Shown here piece by piece: positions 1-12,211 of a DNA stretch of 64,000 bases; the first letter of the stretch is position 1; each line of letters opens with the position of its first letter. Below the pieces are notes generated by a model that worked only from the letters and a program-made list of their open reading frames with translations, was not told where the DNA came from and searched no databases. This stretch comes from Girardinichthys multiradiatus (taxonomy: Eukaryota; Chordata; Actinopteri; Cyprinodontiformes; Goodeidae), in NCBI RefSeq assembly GCF_021462225.1, contig NC_061812.1, positions 43,505,363 to 43,569,362 on the forward strand. Reading direction: 5' to 3'. A program made the position numbers and the translations under genes.

Positions 1-279
1 GACACATGCACATTTGTGGCCTGCTGGAAGTCATTTTGCAGGACTCTGGCAGCTCCTCCTGTTCCTCCTTGCACAAAGGCAGAGGTAGCGGTCCTGCTGC
101 TGGGTTGTTGCCCTCCTACGGCCTCCTCCATGTCTCCTGGTGTACTGGCCTGTCTCCTGGTAGCGCCTCCAGGCGCTGACAGACACAGCAAACCTTCTTG
201 CTACAGCTTGCATTGATGTACCATCCTGGATGAGCTGCACCACCTGAGCCACTTGTGTGGGTTGTAGAGTCCGTCTCAT
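1..279 (-). pseudogene. Tc1-like transposase N-terminal fragment (frameshifted)
   Basis: Reading from the ATG at 279 on the minus strand gives a protein starting [18 protein letters not shown]. This is the helix-turn-helix DNA-binding start of Tc1/mariner transposases, followed by an Arg-rich linker ([15 protein letters not shown]). Near position 50 the frame stops. The homologous reading (LQNDFQQAT) resumes in a different frame, so there is a small frameshift. The DDE catalytic domain would lie beyond the window edge. The longer open frame that starts at 474 includes about 65 upstream non-coding codons, so I prefer the internal Met. The product would be a cut-and-paste transposase; this copy looks dead. 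Confidence 0.7.
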
Positions 280-580
280 GCTACCACGAATGTTAAAGCA
301 CCACCAACATTCAAAAGTGACCAAAACATCAGCCAGAAAGCATAAGTACTGAGACGTGGTCTGTGGTCCCCACCTGCAGAACCACTCCTTTATTGATTGT
401 GTCTTGCTAATCGCCAAAGATTTCCTCCTGTTGTCTATTCCATTTGCACAACAACATGTGAAATTGATTGTCAATCAGTGTTGCTTCCTAAGTGGACAGT
501 TTGATTTCACAGAAATTTGATTTACTATTTGCTATTGTGTTGTTTAAGTGTCCCCTTTATTTTTTTTTTAGCAGTATATA
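1..580 (-). mobile_element. Tc1/mariner-like DNA transposon, 5' part, cut by window start
   Basis: The minus strand carries the N-terminal part of a Tc1-like transposase (1-279). Upstream of it, at about 280-580, is non-coding sequence of the kind that forms the terminal part of such elements. The segment around 470-580, including a T-rich run near 560-572, resembles the outer end of a common teleost Tc1 family. The other end lies outside the window, so element length and target duplication cannot be verified. Confidence 0.6.
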
Positions 581-1265
581 ATTTTGACCATGTGTGGATT
601 ATAAAGAAATCCACAGAAAATTCAAACTTCTTTGTGTTTTAGTTTTTAAAAATCAATGCTGTTATTTGTTGGGTAACCAGTCCACATTTTCTTCATTTAT
701 TAAAACAGGTTTTGAAAGAAAAGGGGCTATTTAAACAAGAAGAGTCACATTTTTACAGAACAATACATAAAAAACAAAAAATCTTATGCGAGGATAAATA
801 TGATGTCTCCATCTTTGGAGAGAACCGGGGACTATGACTAGTAATGGTTCTTAAGACTTTATGTTTAGTAATCATAAAATATTTAGAAATATGCTGACTG
901 TTCTTTAAAATTGTTTGAATATTTAGCACAAGCAGATGATGCAAAGTCCACACACACTCTCACACACACCCACACTTACAAATGTGCACATGCACACTAG
1001 CACAAGAACAACCTCACAGAGACAATGATGTTGATAAAGTAAGTAGTATTTGGGGGAGTATTGAATATTTATTTTCCTTTTGATCCAATGGTCATCAAGG
1101 ATGTACTCTGATTTATTTAGGCATAAAATGTAAACATAGTAGTTATAGTCAGGACTATTTTATTATATAAAAGCCAAGGTAAACTTTATTTTTGTTCCAT
1201 AATATGTGATTAACTGCGGCAACCTGCACGCACATGACTGTGCACCATAATAACCTGCATCCCTC
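581..1265. other. AT-rich intergenic stretch, no gene seen
   Basis: I see no coding signal on either strand. A CA/CACA-rich patch lies at about 950-1010. The sequence becomes GC- and CpG-richer after 1265, where the gpr27 5' region appears to begin. Confidence 0.5.
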
Positions 1266-1860
1266 AGTTAACATCTGCCTCCTCCCGGGGACACAGACTG
1301 ATCGGGGTGGGCACGGAGCAGCAGATGAGAGTCCTGACTGATCCCAGGCCTGCTCACTGGATCACAGCGGACGTGCGTCGCATATAATAGAAGACGCTGC
1401 TGCTCCCGCTGTGTGTGTCGAGCCCATACCGACGCCCCGAACCTATTACCTTGGTTCCAGCAGGGAAAGAAACACCCAAACATTGTCAGTTTGTTAGTAA
1501 TTTGAGCAGCAGGTTAGCCGGGCTGGGCATGCGTGATTCCCGCGGAGCGCTGCTGTTTGACGCTGTGTGGATTTTCATCCTAGGAGGCGAACCGGAGAGT
1601 TCTGCCGCCATCGGAGGGAAGCTCTGATGCGCTTTCTGAGCGGATTGTCGCCTGCTGTGTGGACGCCCTCTGAAATGGTGTATAATCCCAAAGCAGGCTG
1701 CCTCGACTCTACAGCGATGAGTGACAGAAGGGAAAATGGGGCTTTTTACACCGGACGCTTCTGAGATGAGGGATAAGAAGAGGAAGAGAAAAAAATTGCA
1801 GTTTGGTTTTAGGTGGGGATTACAGCACATCGAGATGGAATCTATTTATGAGTAGGTTTT
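1266..1860 (+). promoter_or_regulatory. Putative gpr27 promoter / 5' UTR region (CpG-rich)
   Basis: This segment is clearly richer in GC and CpG than its surroundings. CpG clusters lie at about 1375-1450 and 1530-1700, and a TATAAT-like box lies at 1383-1388. It sits just upstream of a strong 3' splice site: a T-rich tract then CAG ending at 1902. This suggests that a non-coding first exon lies here and is spliced to the coding exon, as is common in SREB receptor genes. I cannot pick the donor with confidence; an AG/GTGGGG near 1811 is one possibility. Transcription start and exon limits are inferred. Confidence 0.4.
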
Positions 1861-1961
1861 TTTCATTGTTATTTTGTTGTGTTGATTTTGTTTTCCATCC
1901 AGCCCTGGGCGGACAGGAGGGATGATTTGATGAGGGGATACGCTCTGCCTCGGCAGCATTC

Positions 1962-3077
1962 ATGGCAAACACAAGCGAGTACGGGGAGAGCAGCGCTTCC
2001 TTACAGAGCTTTGCGTCCACGGCCTCTGCGGTCAAGCTGGCCTCCCTGGGGCTCATCATGGGCATGAGCCTGCTGGGAAACGCGTCGCTGTCCCTGCTGC
2101 TCCTGAAGGACCGCTCGCTGCACAAGGCTCCCTACTACTTCCTGCTGGACCTGTGCCTGGCGGACGTGCTGCGCTCGGCCGTCTGCTTTCCCTTCGTGAT
2201 GGCGTCGATCAGCGCCGGCTCCGCCTGGCCGTACGGCACACTCAGCTGCAAGATCGTCGCCTTCATGTCGGTGCTCTTCTGCTTCCACGTCGCCTTCCTG
2301 CTCTTCTGCGTCAGCGTCACCCGCTACATGGCTATCGCCCACCACCGCTTCTACTCCAAGCGCATGAACCTGTGCACCTGCGTGGCGGTGATCTGCATGG
2401 TGTGGACCCTCTCCGTGGCCATGGCCTTCCCGCCCGTGTTCGACGTGGGCACCTATAAGTTCATCCGCGAGGAGGAGCAGTGCACCTTCGAGCATCGCTA
2501 CTTGAAGTCCAACGACACGCTGGGCTTCATGCTGATGCTGCTGGTTATCGTGGGGACCACCCATGTGGTTTACATTAAGATGCTGTGCTTCGTTTACGAC
2601 CACCGCAAGATGAAGCCGGCCCAGCTGGTCCCGGCTATCAGCCAGAACTGGACCTTCCACGGGCCCGGAGCCACCGGGCAGGCTGCCGCCAATTGGATCG
2701 CCGGCTTCGGGCGCGGACCTACGCCACCGACGTTGGTGGGTATCAGGCAGGCGTCGCATCCTGGCAACAGGAGGCTGCTGGTGCTGGACGAGTTTAAGAC
2801 GGAGAAACGCATCGGGAAGATGTACTACTTGATCACACTGTCCTTCCTCATTCTGTGGGCACCTTACATTAGCGCCTGCTACCTGAGGATATTCGCGCGG
2901 GGGCCCCCTGTTCCGGAGCTCCACCTGAGCGCCGCTGTGTGGATGAGCTTCGCCCAGGCGGGGGCCAACCCCATCATCAGCTTCATGTTCAACAAGGAGC
3001 TCCGGATGAGACTCAGAGCCTGTTTTTCCTGCTGCCTGGGAACTCAAACCCCCATGGAGCCATACTGTGTCATTTGA
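1962..3077 (+). CDS. gpr27: SREB-family orphan GPCR, GPR27-like
   Basis: The intact 371-residue, seven-helix receptor has its coding region in one exon. An in-frame TGA at 1923-1925 and the family-typical MAN start fix the start codon. Helices lie roughly at residues 25-48 (GN at 39-40), 58-82 (D68), 96-120, 139-160, 186-209, 286-308 and 322-344 (NP at 336-337). C96 and C174 can form the conserved disulfide. N3 (NTS) is a glycosylation site. The DRY motif is replaced by TRY (120-122), as in all SREB receptors. The third loop holds the super-conserved block from SQNWTFHGPG to FGRGPTPPTL (228-258), and the tail ends PYCVI. PTPPTLVGIR and DEFKTEKR favour GPR27; other segments resemble GPR173/GPR85. 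The convergent prok2 neighbour matches mammalian GPR27-PROK2 synteny. A fish sreb3-type paralogue is the alternative. The family is neuronal, plasma-membrane and ligand-orphan. Confidence 0.85.
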   Translation: MANTSEYGESSASLQSFASTASAVKLASLGLIMGMSLLGNASLSLLLLKDRSLHKAPYYFLLDLCLADVLRSAVCFPFVMASISAGSAWPYGTLSCKIVAFMSVLFCFHVAFLLFCVSVTRYMAIAHHRFYSKRMNLCTCVAVICMVWTLSVAMAFPPVFDVGTYKFIREEEQCTFEHRYLKSNDTLGFMLMLLVIVGTTHVVYIKMLCFVYDHRKMKPAQLVPAISQNWTFHGPGATGQAAANWIAGFGRGPTPPTLVGIRQASHPGNRRLLVLDEFKTEKRIGKMYYLITLSFLILWAPYISACYLRIFARGPPVPELHLSAAVWMSFAQAGANPIISFMFNKELRMRLRACFSCCLGTQTPMEPYCVI

Positions 3078-3842
3078 GCCCCCCTTTCCAACTATACAGC
3101 CAAAGACAAATTTATACACTAAAAACTGCTGGGTTAAAATAATCGAATCTGGATAATTTTGCAGACACTCAAATAGGCACTTGGGTACAGGATTGCGTTA
3201 TTGGAGCAGCATACACTGATTAAACAAATTGTTAGGATTTCACAAACAAAAGTGTTGTAACAGATTGTATACATTACATTTGGGTAGATTTAAATCAGTA
3301 TATCGGAGTAAAAATTCTAAATCCGTTCAATGCCATCAAGTTTTGAAAATGAAGTTAATCAACTAAATTAGATACATTCTAACTAATTAAGTTCACTTTG
3401 CTTATTTGGTTTTCCTCCAAAGTTAAAAAGAAACAAGAAACACTAATTAGTTTGTAATTATGTCGTAAAATAGTATTATGTTTGATCATTATAAATAGTC
3501 ATAAACAGGAATGTGTCCATGCCGGCTAACATAAAGATACGAAAAGGTTCACATAAAGGAGATTTGAAAAGTTTATGGGAAAACTAGAAATCTTTTTTGT
3601 AAATTTTTTACAAAATATGTTTCAAAGAATCTGTGACCAGCATGGATTAGTCCAGCCCAGGTTTGACAGCTCCAGTTATGTGGTAATTGTTTCGTCAAAC
3701 TCTAGGGGGTTGTAATGATAAAACAGATTGAAATGGCTTCCTTTTGTGTTTTGAAAAATGTCAAACTGAGTTTTAAAGAATTTAACTTTCTGATTTTTGA
3801 TTTGGTTTCTTTTCAAACAGGGAAAGCCCAAAGTGAACCAAA
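3078..3842. other. gpr27 3' flank / possible 3' UTR
   Basis: This is AT-rich sequence directly downstream of the receptor stop codon. No open frame of interest is present, and I cannot assign a polyadenylation site. It may be a 3' UTR. Confidence 0.35.
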
Positions 3843-4160
3843 ACCACTTGAGAACATTCAGGTTGTGTATTGGTCTAATGTGTCCGGTGCGGGAGTACCA
3901 AGTGTGAATACACAAAGCAGATGCAGTCTCCTGAACTAGAAAACATGGAGAATTTATTCATATCATTAGTGTGTTTCTGGGTACTATGTCAGGCCAAATT
4001 ATAGGAGAGTATACTGAATGATTTTGAGAAGACATCTTGAAAGCTGCACAGGGCTTTATGCTTCACGAAAAAGACATGCAGCCATTGTTTATTAATTTGT
4101 TTACCCTACAGCATCCCACAATGCAACGCAAGCCCAGCTATGTGGCATACACCCTTAGAT
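3843..4160. repeat. Unnamed old interspersed repeat, copy 1
   Basis: This stretch is clearly homologous to 32672-32990 in the same orientation. Shared runs include GAGAACATTCAG, AAGCAGATGC, AACATGGAGAAT, ATTGTTTATTA and CACAATGC, with many substitutions between them. It contains no coding frame. It is probably the interior of a non-autonomous hAT-type element. Confidence 0.55.
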
Positions 4161-7100
4161 TTTGAATTAGACGCGCAACTTAAGTCCAGGTTCCTTAAAA
4201 ACCAAAATAGTGTTTTACTTTAGCATCAATAGGAAATTTTGAAGGAGATGCTAACTTTCGTGTCGTTAACGACTATTTGCCACACTCAGTATTCTCACAG
4301 TTTTTATAAATCAGTTGAATCTTGCTAGTCGCTCCATCTAACAAGATACAGTTATAATCTGTCATATCGTCACCAAACTAACATAATGGCCTAAGTCATT
4401 TTTTCAGGTTTTTCAGGAAACACCAAAACTTCACAAAATATATATAATATTTATTATCAATTTCACCCAAAAAGGTATTAACAACACATGAGTGTTGACA
4501 TAGCCATTTGTTATGGTCCTTTTTATTAACCTACATATCTTTCTCGAATAGATAATATAATGTGGAAAATTAAAAGAAAACAGTTGATGAAGTAATCTTG
4601 AAAAAAAATAAAAATGTTGACAAAAAACGATTACTTGTTACAGCCTATATTGTGATAATCCTTATCACTTATCAATAGGGGATGAGCTATAATGAAAATG
4701 GCTTTAGTGGCTCAGTAGTTTTAGGTTTTTCCTGAAGCGGTTGCCATTTTGAAAAGCCTGTAAAAAAAGTCACTCTTTCGACGTAGGCCATTACAACAGG
4801 CATGGAACTGACAGTTTTACAAGAGGTGGTTAGCATCATGAGGAGATGATTTAGGCAAAAAAAAAAAAAAATTTTGGCAAAAATGGCTATTATTTTAGAA
4901 AGGTGACGAAATTTCATCAGGGTTAACTACCAAACGGATCTGAATCACAGTCACTGGGAACAGGAGTGTAATTTAAAGTTCTGGATAATTGGCTAGTATA
5001 CAACTGAGTTAAATTTTGAATGAGAATTTATCTACATAATTAATTAAAATACTTACAAACAACCGAAAATAAAACTGGTATGTGATTGTTTAAGTATATT
5101 GGTGGGAAATGATTTGTTTGAAGGTAGAAAATGAAAGTAGGAAGAAGGAATTAGCAATGCATAGGTATGAAATGGGGGTACAAATTAGAGAAAGAGAATT
5201 TCAATAGTCTTTCGATAATAATATTAATAACAAACAAAATCAATAATGTAACACTACCAAACAAAATGAAATGACAAAAAAAAAAAAAAACACTGTATAA
5301 AATACTTCCTGTCAATACTAACTTTATTACCAGTTCTTGGTCAAAGTGTGAAACTTGAACTTAGCTAGCACTAGCTTGTACCAACAACTTAGCAGCTAAA
5401 AGGCTTAAGTAAAAAAACTGGCTGTTTATTGGGAAATAAAATCAGTAACACAAACCACTGAGATAAATGTTATTATACTGCATCATTTTACCATCTTACC
5501 ATTACATTTTCACGTGGAAGAGGACCAGTGACGTCAGATTGGGTTGTTTACAATGTTCAGAATGGCCGGCTGTGAAGAATGATGGTCTCTTCTTTAACCA
5601 AACAAACTTTTTTTACCCACTGTTTGGTAAAAACTACCCAATTTCTGTCCCTCCAGAATAAACCCAGCATCTGATATAAAACATAACCCAGCAGTTCTTG
5701 TGTGTGTAGCTATGCTGTTATATTGGGCTCTCAATACACCGTAAATATGGCAAAGGATGTGGAAAGGTTGGAGAGGGGCAAGCTCACTTTAGTTTCAGCT
5801 CATTTTTATTTGTGGAAAAAAACTTTTACTCATATTAATCCACAAAGGTTTACTATGCTCTCTACTAATTCTATACTTTAAGTTTTAAATTCAGATTGGT
5901 TCTCAGCTGGTGATGAAGTACATGTAATGAAACAATATATAGAAATGCACCATTTAGAGGGTTAATTTGAACTGTCTGCATGTAGATTAGGTGACATTTA
6001 AAAACTTCCTTACACATGTGTGAAAAGTGGGACTTTATGTCCTGCTTTTTCAGCACAAATGTCCCATGTCTGAATTTCCTTTTGCTCCACAACAAAACAT
6101 GCCACTGTGGCTTTTTGTACATTCTGAAATGATTTCCCAAGACTTGAAAGAGGCACTGCAGCCAGAGCCGGCCTAAGGCATAAGCCAACTTTGCAGCAGT
6201 TAAGGGCCCGAGAGAGTTATAATTTAATGCTCTTTGTGCACACTGTAACCTTTTTGAAAGTAGAGGAACAAGTGATACCCATTTTTTTCAGTGGTTGCTT
6301 GTGGACATAACATACAACTCTACAGAGTTCTTGAGATAGCTTAAATAAACTATCCAGTGCTACAACCTTGATGAAACTCTGACTGTGGCATTAATTTATC
6401 TTCCAACTTTGGCATTTGTGACATATTTCACTTTGCATTTGATTACCCCTCACAAGGTACACATCTCAGTTTATTTTAAATGAAGCTGATGCCAATAGCT
6501 ACTGTATATACTGTAAATCTCCATCACCCTTTATTTCTAACTTTGCTTTAAACTGTTGGTTTAGTATGTTGTATATTCCATCATTTAATCTTGGTCTAGA
6601 CCAGGGTGTTCAAACTCATCTTAAAAATAATTTGCGAACTCTTTTCCAATCAGTTGCGTTAAAAGTCGACTCATGTTGGCTGCAGGACACAGACTCTTCA
6701 GTCATTGTCCATTTTTTCATGGATGTGTCTAGGACTCTGAACATTTTGGTGCTTTGAAAAGATGTTTGCATTTCTTAGCAAATAAATAGAAAAAAGGAAG
6801 AAACAATTCTTTGGCTCCTTTGTCTATTGTGTTGGAACTCTTGCTAAACATGTTTTGTATTTTGTCTTTAAATATGTTTTTATTCTTTATTAGCTGACTG
6901 GTCCCAACTAGTTCATAAATTAACTGTTCCCAAAAAACATTCAAATGAGGGTTAATAATTAAAGCAGACTATCAGTATTGCTCCAATTTCAATTAGTATG
7001 CCAATTACCGTGCTCTTGATAATATATCTTATTTTCAAGAATGCATAAATGAATGTATTACATTCTATTTTTAAGTACAAGCTAGATTTGGTGTGGAATT

Positions 7101-7553
7101 ATTGAAGGGTCCCTTTGGGTGGTACATACATTGATTTAAGAGATACTGTCTTTTAAAATAACCAAGACCTATATTTTTATGCCATGGCAATTTTAGCAAC
7201 TAAATGTCTGCAACATATTTTTACCCTTTCTTGCGGGCCACAAAGACTTAATAAAACCTTTCTAAGAACCAAGGTAGGTTCTACCACTTTTGTTTCTGTT
7301 GCAGCTTCCGGTATTAAACTAGAAGATTTGGAGGATAAATCCAGCCCGGAAAAAAAACCCTGGAAGGGTGGTAATACATTGACTTTACCCTGAACCTAAG
7401 GGGAGGAGCTCTGGGCGTTGGAGGGTGGCAGGTATTTCTAATTAATTGAATATTGCAGCGTGCTGTCTCAGTCATCCAATTCCAGTATCCTCTACCGCTC
7501 AGTGTTTTGTAAACTCCAACTAATGAATGCCTTAATGAAAATACTTTTCTGTT

Positions 7554-7595
<42 letters not shown>

Positions 7596-8795
7596 CTTTT
7601 TGGTGTCCTATTTTTAAAATTAAAATCTAAATAAAAACAGATAAGCATTTTTTTTTCCAAAACTGATGGAAATATGTTACAGATTTTCAGTGAATTTGGA
7701 GTGATTTGGCATATAATAGAGCATCGTCACTGTAGAAGACTTGTTGGTTATTGTTTTATTGCCGTTAAATTCATGTTTTTATTTTGGTGACTGCAGCTTT
7801 AATTCTCTCTCCAGAGATGGTAAATGGGGACAATTCATTTAAGATTTTAAGCTTTTTCAGACATTTTCCTCCAATTTGAAAACGTGCATTTTCCATGAAA
7901 ATAAAGACATTTTGGTTTTCTTAAGAGACAGAGCTTTCATATTTGCTAAAAAAAAAAAGTTACATGTGTACCAACAGTTTACTCTAAGTGGAAACTGTGG
8001 GAAAATTATTCTTGAAATTTATTGAAGGGTTCTCTGAATGACTCATTTTAACTAGAGGATTTCTGAAAACATACAGCCAAAATGATAAGTTTACTAAAGC
8101 AGTAGAAGGTAGAGTAGCACAGTGTTGTAAAGTGGATCGAATCCCTTAAGTCTAACATATATGGTGTGGCACAAACTAATGAGAACTTTCTTTAAACTCT
8201 ATCCTAGCAACTCTTTCAAACCCAACCCCTACAGTTATCTGTAAAATTGAGTTGATGCTGAATCAATAGGCAATTCATTTCTAAAGAGTGGGGTGATATT
8301 TAAATACATATGTACACATAGTATATTTTAGGTTGATTTCAGGAGTTAGGAGTTCTCTATAAAGTTAGGAGTTCAGGAAATTGAAGTGGAAAAACTTAGT
8401 GGAATAATTGCACTGCTCTAAGCATTATAGAAAAATGGAAGACTTTAAGTTAAATTTCAAAATATCAAACGTGACTGTTAAATAACTAAACAAAATATAA
8501 CTTTCTGGGATGATTTTGACCTGTGGTTGTTCATGCTCTGGTTGTAACTATATATCTAAATGTGTTGCAGATAAACTCAATCTCATAACAAATGTATGTA
8601 CATAGAGTGGATAATTTTTAATGGATATGAGAAATTTAGGGCAAGGGCTGGAAAAAGGCTTTATTGCCCTTTCCAAAAATATCTAAATAACTGATGTGAT
8701 TTACAACTCCCATGTAACATGGATCATGACTCAAGTGGCTAAAATGAGCTTCATCCAGATTGGGGAGCATTAGTTACAAGGTTAGGAGTTCCATC
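4161..8795. other. Long AT-rich intergenic stretch
   Basis: No convincing exon is visible. Poly-A runs occur near 4859-4873 and 5276-5290, and a TA microsatellite lies at 7560-7593. Short open frames (for example 5871-6188 and 7184-7393) have no recognisable domain and look like chance frames. Confidence 0.5.
7560..7593. repeat. (TA)n microsatellite
   Basis: About 17 uninterrupted TA units follow a T-run. Confidence 0.95.
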
Positions 8796-9024
8796 ACCGT
8801 GGTTAGAACAGGAGGTTTGCGTTCCAGAGGGTACACAAGGGGCCAGGTTTGTATCCCACAGATTGCCACTCTGGGTCCCTGAGCAAGACCCTTAGCCCCC
8901 AGAATGCTCCCCGGGCGCCGCACAATGGCAGCCCACTGCTCCCTATAAGGGATGGTTTAAATGCAGAGTACAGATTTCGTTGTAATGTACATGTGCAATG
9001 ACCAATAAAGATGATGATGATCAT
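8796..9024 (+). mobile_element. SINE-like retroposon
   Basis: The segment contains the phrases CCCTGAGCAAGACCCTTAG, GGCAGCCCACTGCTCCC and GGTTTAAATGCAGAG, then ends in CAATAAAG plus GATGATGAT. This is the layout of a common teleost tRNA-derived SINE: degenerate 5' head, conserved core, 3' end with a short tandem tail. The head is too diverged for me to name the tRNA. Confidence 0.65.
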
Positions 9025-9029
9025 ATAAG

Positions 9030-9255
9030 GGAGGCTCTGAGTTGAGATGGTTTGGGCATCTGATCAGAATGCCTCCTGGGCAACTCCTTTAGACAGTTTT
9101 CGGGCACGCCCCTCTAGAGTGAGACCCTGGAGCAGATCCATTTTGCTGGAGAGGCTATATATCATATCTATATCACATCAGGCCTGGTTATGCCTTAGGA
9201 TGAATGGATGGATGAATGGATGGATGGATGGATGGATAGATGGATGGATGGATGA
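9030..9255 (+). mobile_element. Rex3/RTE-like LINE 3' end relic with GGAT tail
   Basis: Phrases such as TGGTTTGGGCATCTGATCAG and ATGCCTCCTGG match the C-terminal coding end seen in the Rex3 element at about 28155-28190. The relic is diverged and internally deleted, then runs into a (GGAT)n tract at about 9200-9255, the typical 3' tail of Rex3-type elements. Confidence 0.6.
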
Positions 9256-9334
9256 TCTAGAGAGTGACATGTTTGCCATTTCTTCTTCGTACAATATCTC
9301 AAGCTCAGTCTAATAGGATAGATTGTCTAAGAAC

Positions 9335-9495
9335 ATCAATCTTTAAGTCCTGCCACAGTCTCTGCCATAGGGTTTCACGTGGACTAAGACATGAATCTGG
9401 TTAGATCCAAACCATTTAATTGTGAGTCTGAATGTGTGGTTGCGTTTGTTGTCCTGCTGGGAGGTGAACATCCGCCCTACTTTTGTCAAAATCCT
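9335..9495 (-). mobile_element. Tc1-like transposon fragment
   Basis: The antisense of the Tc1 catalytic region is recognisable, for example GTTGTCCTGCTGGGAGGTGA, which corresponds to the stretch around the second catalytic Asp (FQQD..). Terminal repeats are not visible. Confidence 0.55.
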
Positions 9496-11095
9496 TAAAG
9501 GAGGAGTTGTCTGCTTGTTTCATACACTGGATCAGAACATACTGTCACAGGAAATCAAAGACTGAGTAATAGAGTGGGGAGGTTGGGCCTAAGCCACCCC
9601 CCACCAGATAGGAGCCAGGATCAGATGGTCTCAGGTTGCCAAGAGCTGTCAAAAATAGATAACTGACAGTTAGGGAAAGTCATTGCTGTAATTGCTGCTA
9701 CAGTCTCTGATCTGACTTTGAAAATGCACAGAACCTAAAAGGGATTTGATGGAGATGCGGTGCTGCTGGTTGTCCTCTGCTCCTTCTCCACACCTCCCAC
9801 TAAGCACACACAGGAGCAGAAAAACACTCTGCAGACAAGCTCCAGAGGCAAAATCTGAAGGTGGCACATAAAGGTGTGTGAGTTTAACTCCAAAAGCCTC
9901 TCATTCACGGTTCTCAGCAGTGCACTCATTCAGCAGGTAATCACACACTTTCAGTGCACTGTGTGGCACCTACCTTTAATTCTACACGCTCATTAGCTCC
10001 CTTCTCCTAAAGCATTAGTAGCCTATTGATTCAGTAATTGCTGTGGTAACTGACACTGATTGCACCTTTTAAAGTCTGCCAAGATCCCTAAATGTACAGA
10101 TAAAAGAACTTGCTTTAGTGAGGCGTTTCTGAGCCGCAATCCTTTCATACCTATTGCAATCATCACATACCTGCTCAGTCTAAAGGGCTAGATGTGCTCT
10201 GCTTCTGACCTGCAGAGATTTCAAAAAGACACCCACCTGCACAAGTGTTTGTTTCTGCATGAAAGAGCACATTGAGTTAGTGGAACAGGGCATGTACTCT
10301 GAGATTTATCTGCTGACTCCATCTTAGTATGTTTATTCTTTCTGACCTCCAGTTAATAACAAATATGTAAATCCTTTTACTGAGTAATGTACAGACTGTA
10401 TTGGCTGTGGATGTTTGTAGCAATGCATAAAAAAGGAAATGAATGATGGAGGACATTCTTTAATGGGTGTCTTGCTTAATTCTGCAAAACAAAACGACTA
10501 AACAGTTACATTAGCATTCTGGACCTATATGCAATAAATTGATCCTTGGTGCTGGGCTGGCCCACGTGCTGGCACATACGCAGTATGCTTGCAGTCAGTA
10601 GAAAGTAATGCACACTCGCATAGCATAATGTATGCTGACCAGTTTAATAAGAAGATATCAACAACAAAGGCGGATTGCGGAGTATTGTTCGTGTTGCTGA
10701 CTATTTTGAATGTAACAAGAGTTCTAGAAGAAAGTGCTCATTTTCCATCCCGTTTTTGTAAGCAGGGAGTGTTTCTAAGAATATACCGCCTACTAGTGTT
10801 GTGACAGGGAAATTACACCATTTTTAACACCGACTAGTGTGTTGTGCACGGAGATTGCACATAAAACATTGTCATGTAGATGTGTTAACAGAAACAATAA
10901 CAATCCTGTTTTTAATGGATTGTTGTCATGTGCATGGCGCATCAATTGTACAGCTGGAGTAACTATGGAAAAGTAAGACATTTATAAATTAGTTAAATAG
11001 AACTCACCTAAATACCTATAATGTTATATGTTTTTACACCACTTTACTTTTTTCTCTATTTATTTGAGAAAAAGGTGACAAAAACATGACTGTTA
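9496..11095. other. Single-copy stretch, no gene seen
   Basis: I see no coding signal, RNA gene or repeat that I can name. Composition is moderately AT-rich. Confidence 0.45.
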
Positions 11096-11315
11096 GGTTA
11101 ATTGGTCTCTCTAAATTGGCCTTAGGTGTGAATGAGTGTGTGTATGGTTGTTTGTCCTGTATGTCTCTGTGTTGCCCTGCGATGGATTGGCAACTTGTCC
11201 AGGGTGTACCCTGCATCTCGCCCGTAGACTGCTGGAGATAGGCACCAGCTACGCCGTGACCAACTATGGAATAAGCGGTATAGAAGATGAATAAATAGAT
11301 GAATGAATGTTTATA
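11096..11315 (+). repeat. Teleost LINE/SINE 3'-end repeat
   Basis: It contains GTTAATTGG..CTCTAAATTG, GCCCTGCGATGGATTGGC and TGTCCAGGGTGTACCC, followed by a GAATAAGCGG-type end and GATGAATAAATAGATGAATG. I recognise this as the 3' part of a very common fish retroposon family, probably L2-related. Confidence 0.6.
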
Positions 11316-11378
11316 ACTTTTTCCATATATATTACTTCCCAATTTTGTTTTATTGATTAATTCCTGAGTTCTAGGCTG

Positions 11379-11525
11379 CATGGTGGCGCAGTTGGTAGCA
11401 CTGTTGCCTTGCAGTAAGAAGATTTCTGTCCAGGGTGTACTCATATGTAGACTGCAGGAGATAGGCACTCCCTTGACCCTGTATGGAAAAGGCGGGTATG
11501 GAAAATTAATGTATGGATGGATGGC
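11379..11525 (+). repeat. Second, internally deleted copy of the same retroposon family
   Basis: It starts GGCTGCATGGTGGCGCAGTT, the usual 5' start of this family. It jumps to TGTCCAGGGTGTAC and ends in ATGGATGGATGG. The middle part is missing. Confidence 0.55.
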
Positions 11526-12211
11526 TCAGTTTTAATCCTTTTATATAATTATTCTGCTCATCTTTTCTATAAATATTATCACAAACTAACAAACAAACTA
11601 ACATCATTGATCAATAATCCATTGCCTGTACTGTTTATTATGTCATTACTACATATGCTGTTTATTAATGTTGCATCGTGAGCCGTAGGCCTACCAGGTC
11701 TAGGAAGTTTTTGGATATAGTCCCATGCTGTACATTAGATTTATAGACTTTCCTTTAAGTTTATGTTTAAATCATTATCATTGTCTTATGTTGCTAATAA
11801 CACTTAGCATAATAATTAGCAAATGCTCAGGGTTCTCAATGGTGTTGTTCATTTCATGTGGAATCCTTCTTTGTGCATCTCCAGAGCTCACACACTCAGC
11901 CATGTCATTGATGTCCTCTCCATGTGGCTAGCACAGTGCATCCCAGTCTGTAGCCTCAAAGCAATCTCACAGGGCTTTTCAGCTTCTTGTGACCATCTTC
12001 TCACTGCTCTCTTTATTATAGATTGCCCCTAAACAAGGAATTTGTAGAGAAAAACAATATTGTGATCTGATTTGCCTAGAGGAGGTGTATGAGTCCTAGA
12101 CATTTGCAAAAAACAAATGAAATGTTTTATTTTCCCTGCTAGAGCAGCTGACAAACTGTTGAAATGTTGGAAGTGTAGCAGAGAGTGAAGTATAATTAAA
12201 ATGACCAAATA
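11526..12211. other. AT-rich spacer, no gene seen
   Basis: Nothing recognisable occurs before the Tc1 element that starts at 12212. Confidence 0.45.

Noticed and set aside
2001..3119. 372-codon antisense open frame over gpr27
   Set aside because: It is a shadow of the GC-rich receptor gene: low-complexity His/Gln/Glu-rich translation, no domain, and the opposite strand encodes a clear GPCR.
8796..9024. Possible tRNA gene at the SINE head
   Set aside because: A and B box-like parts are too diverged and I cannot fold a cloverleaf; the core and tail mark it as a SINE.
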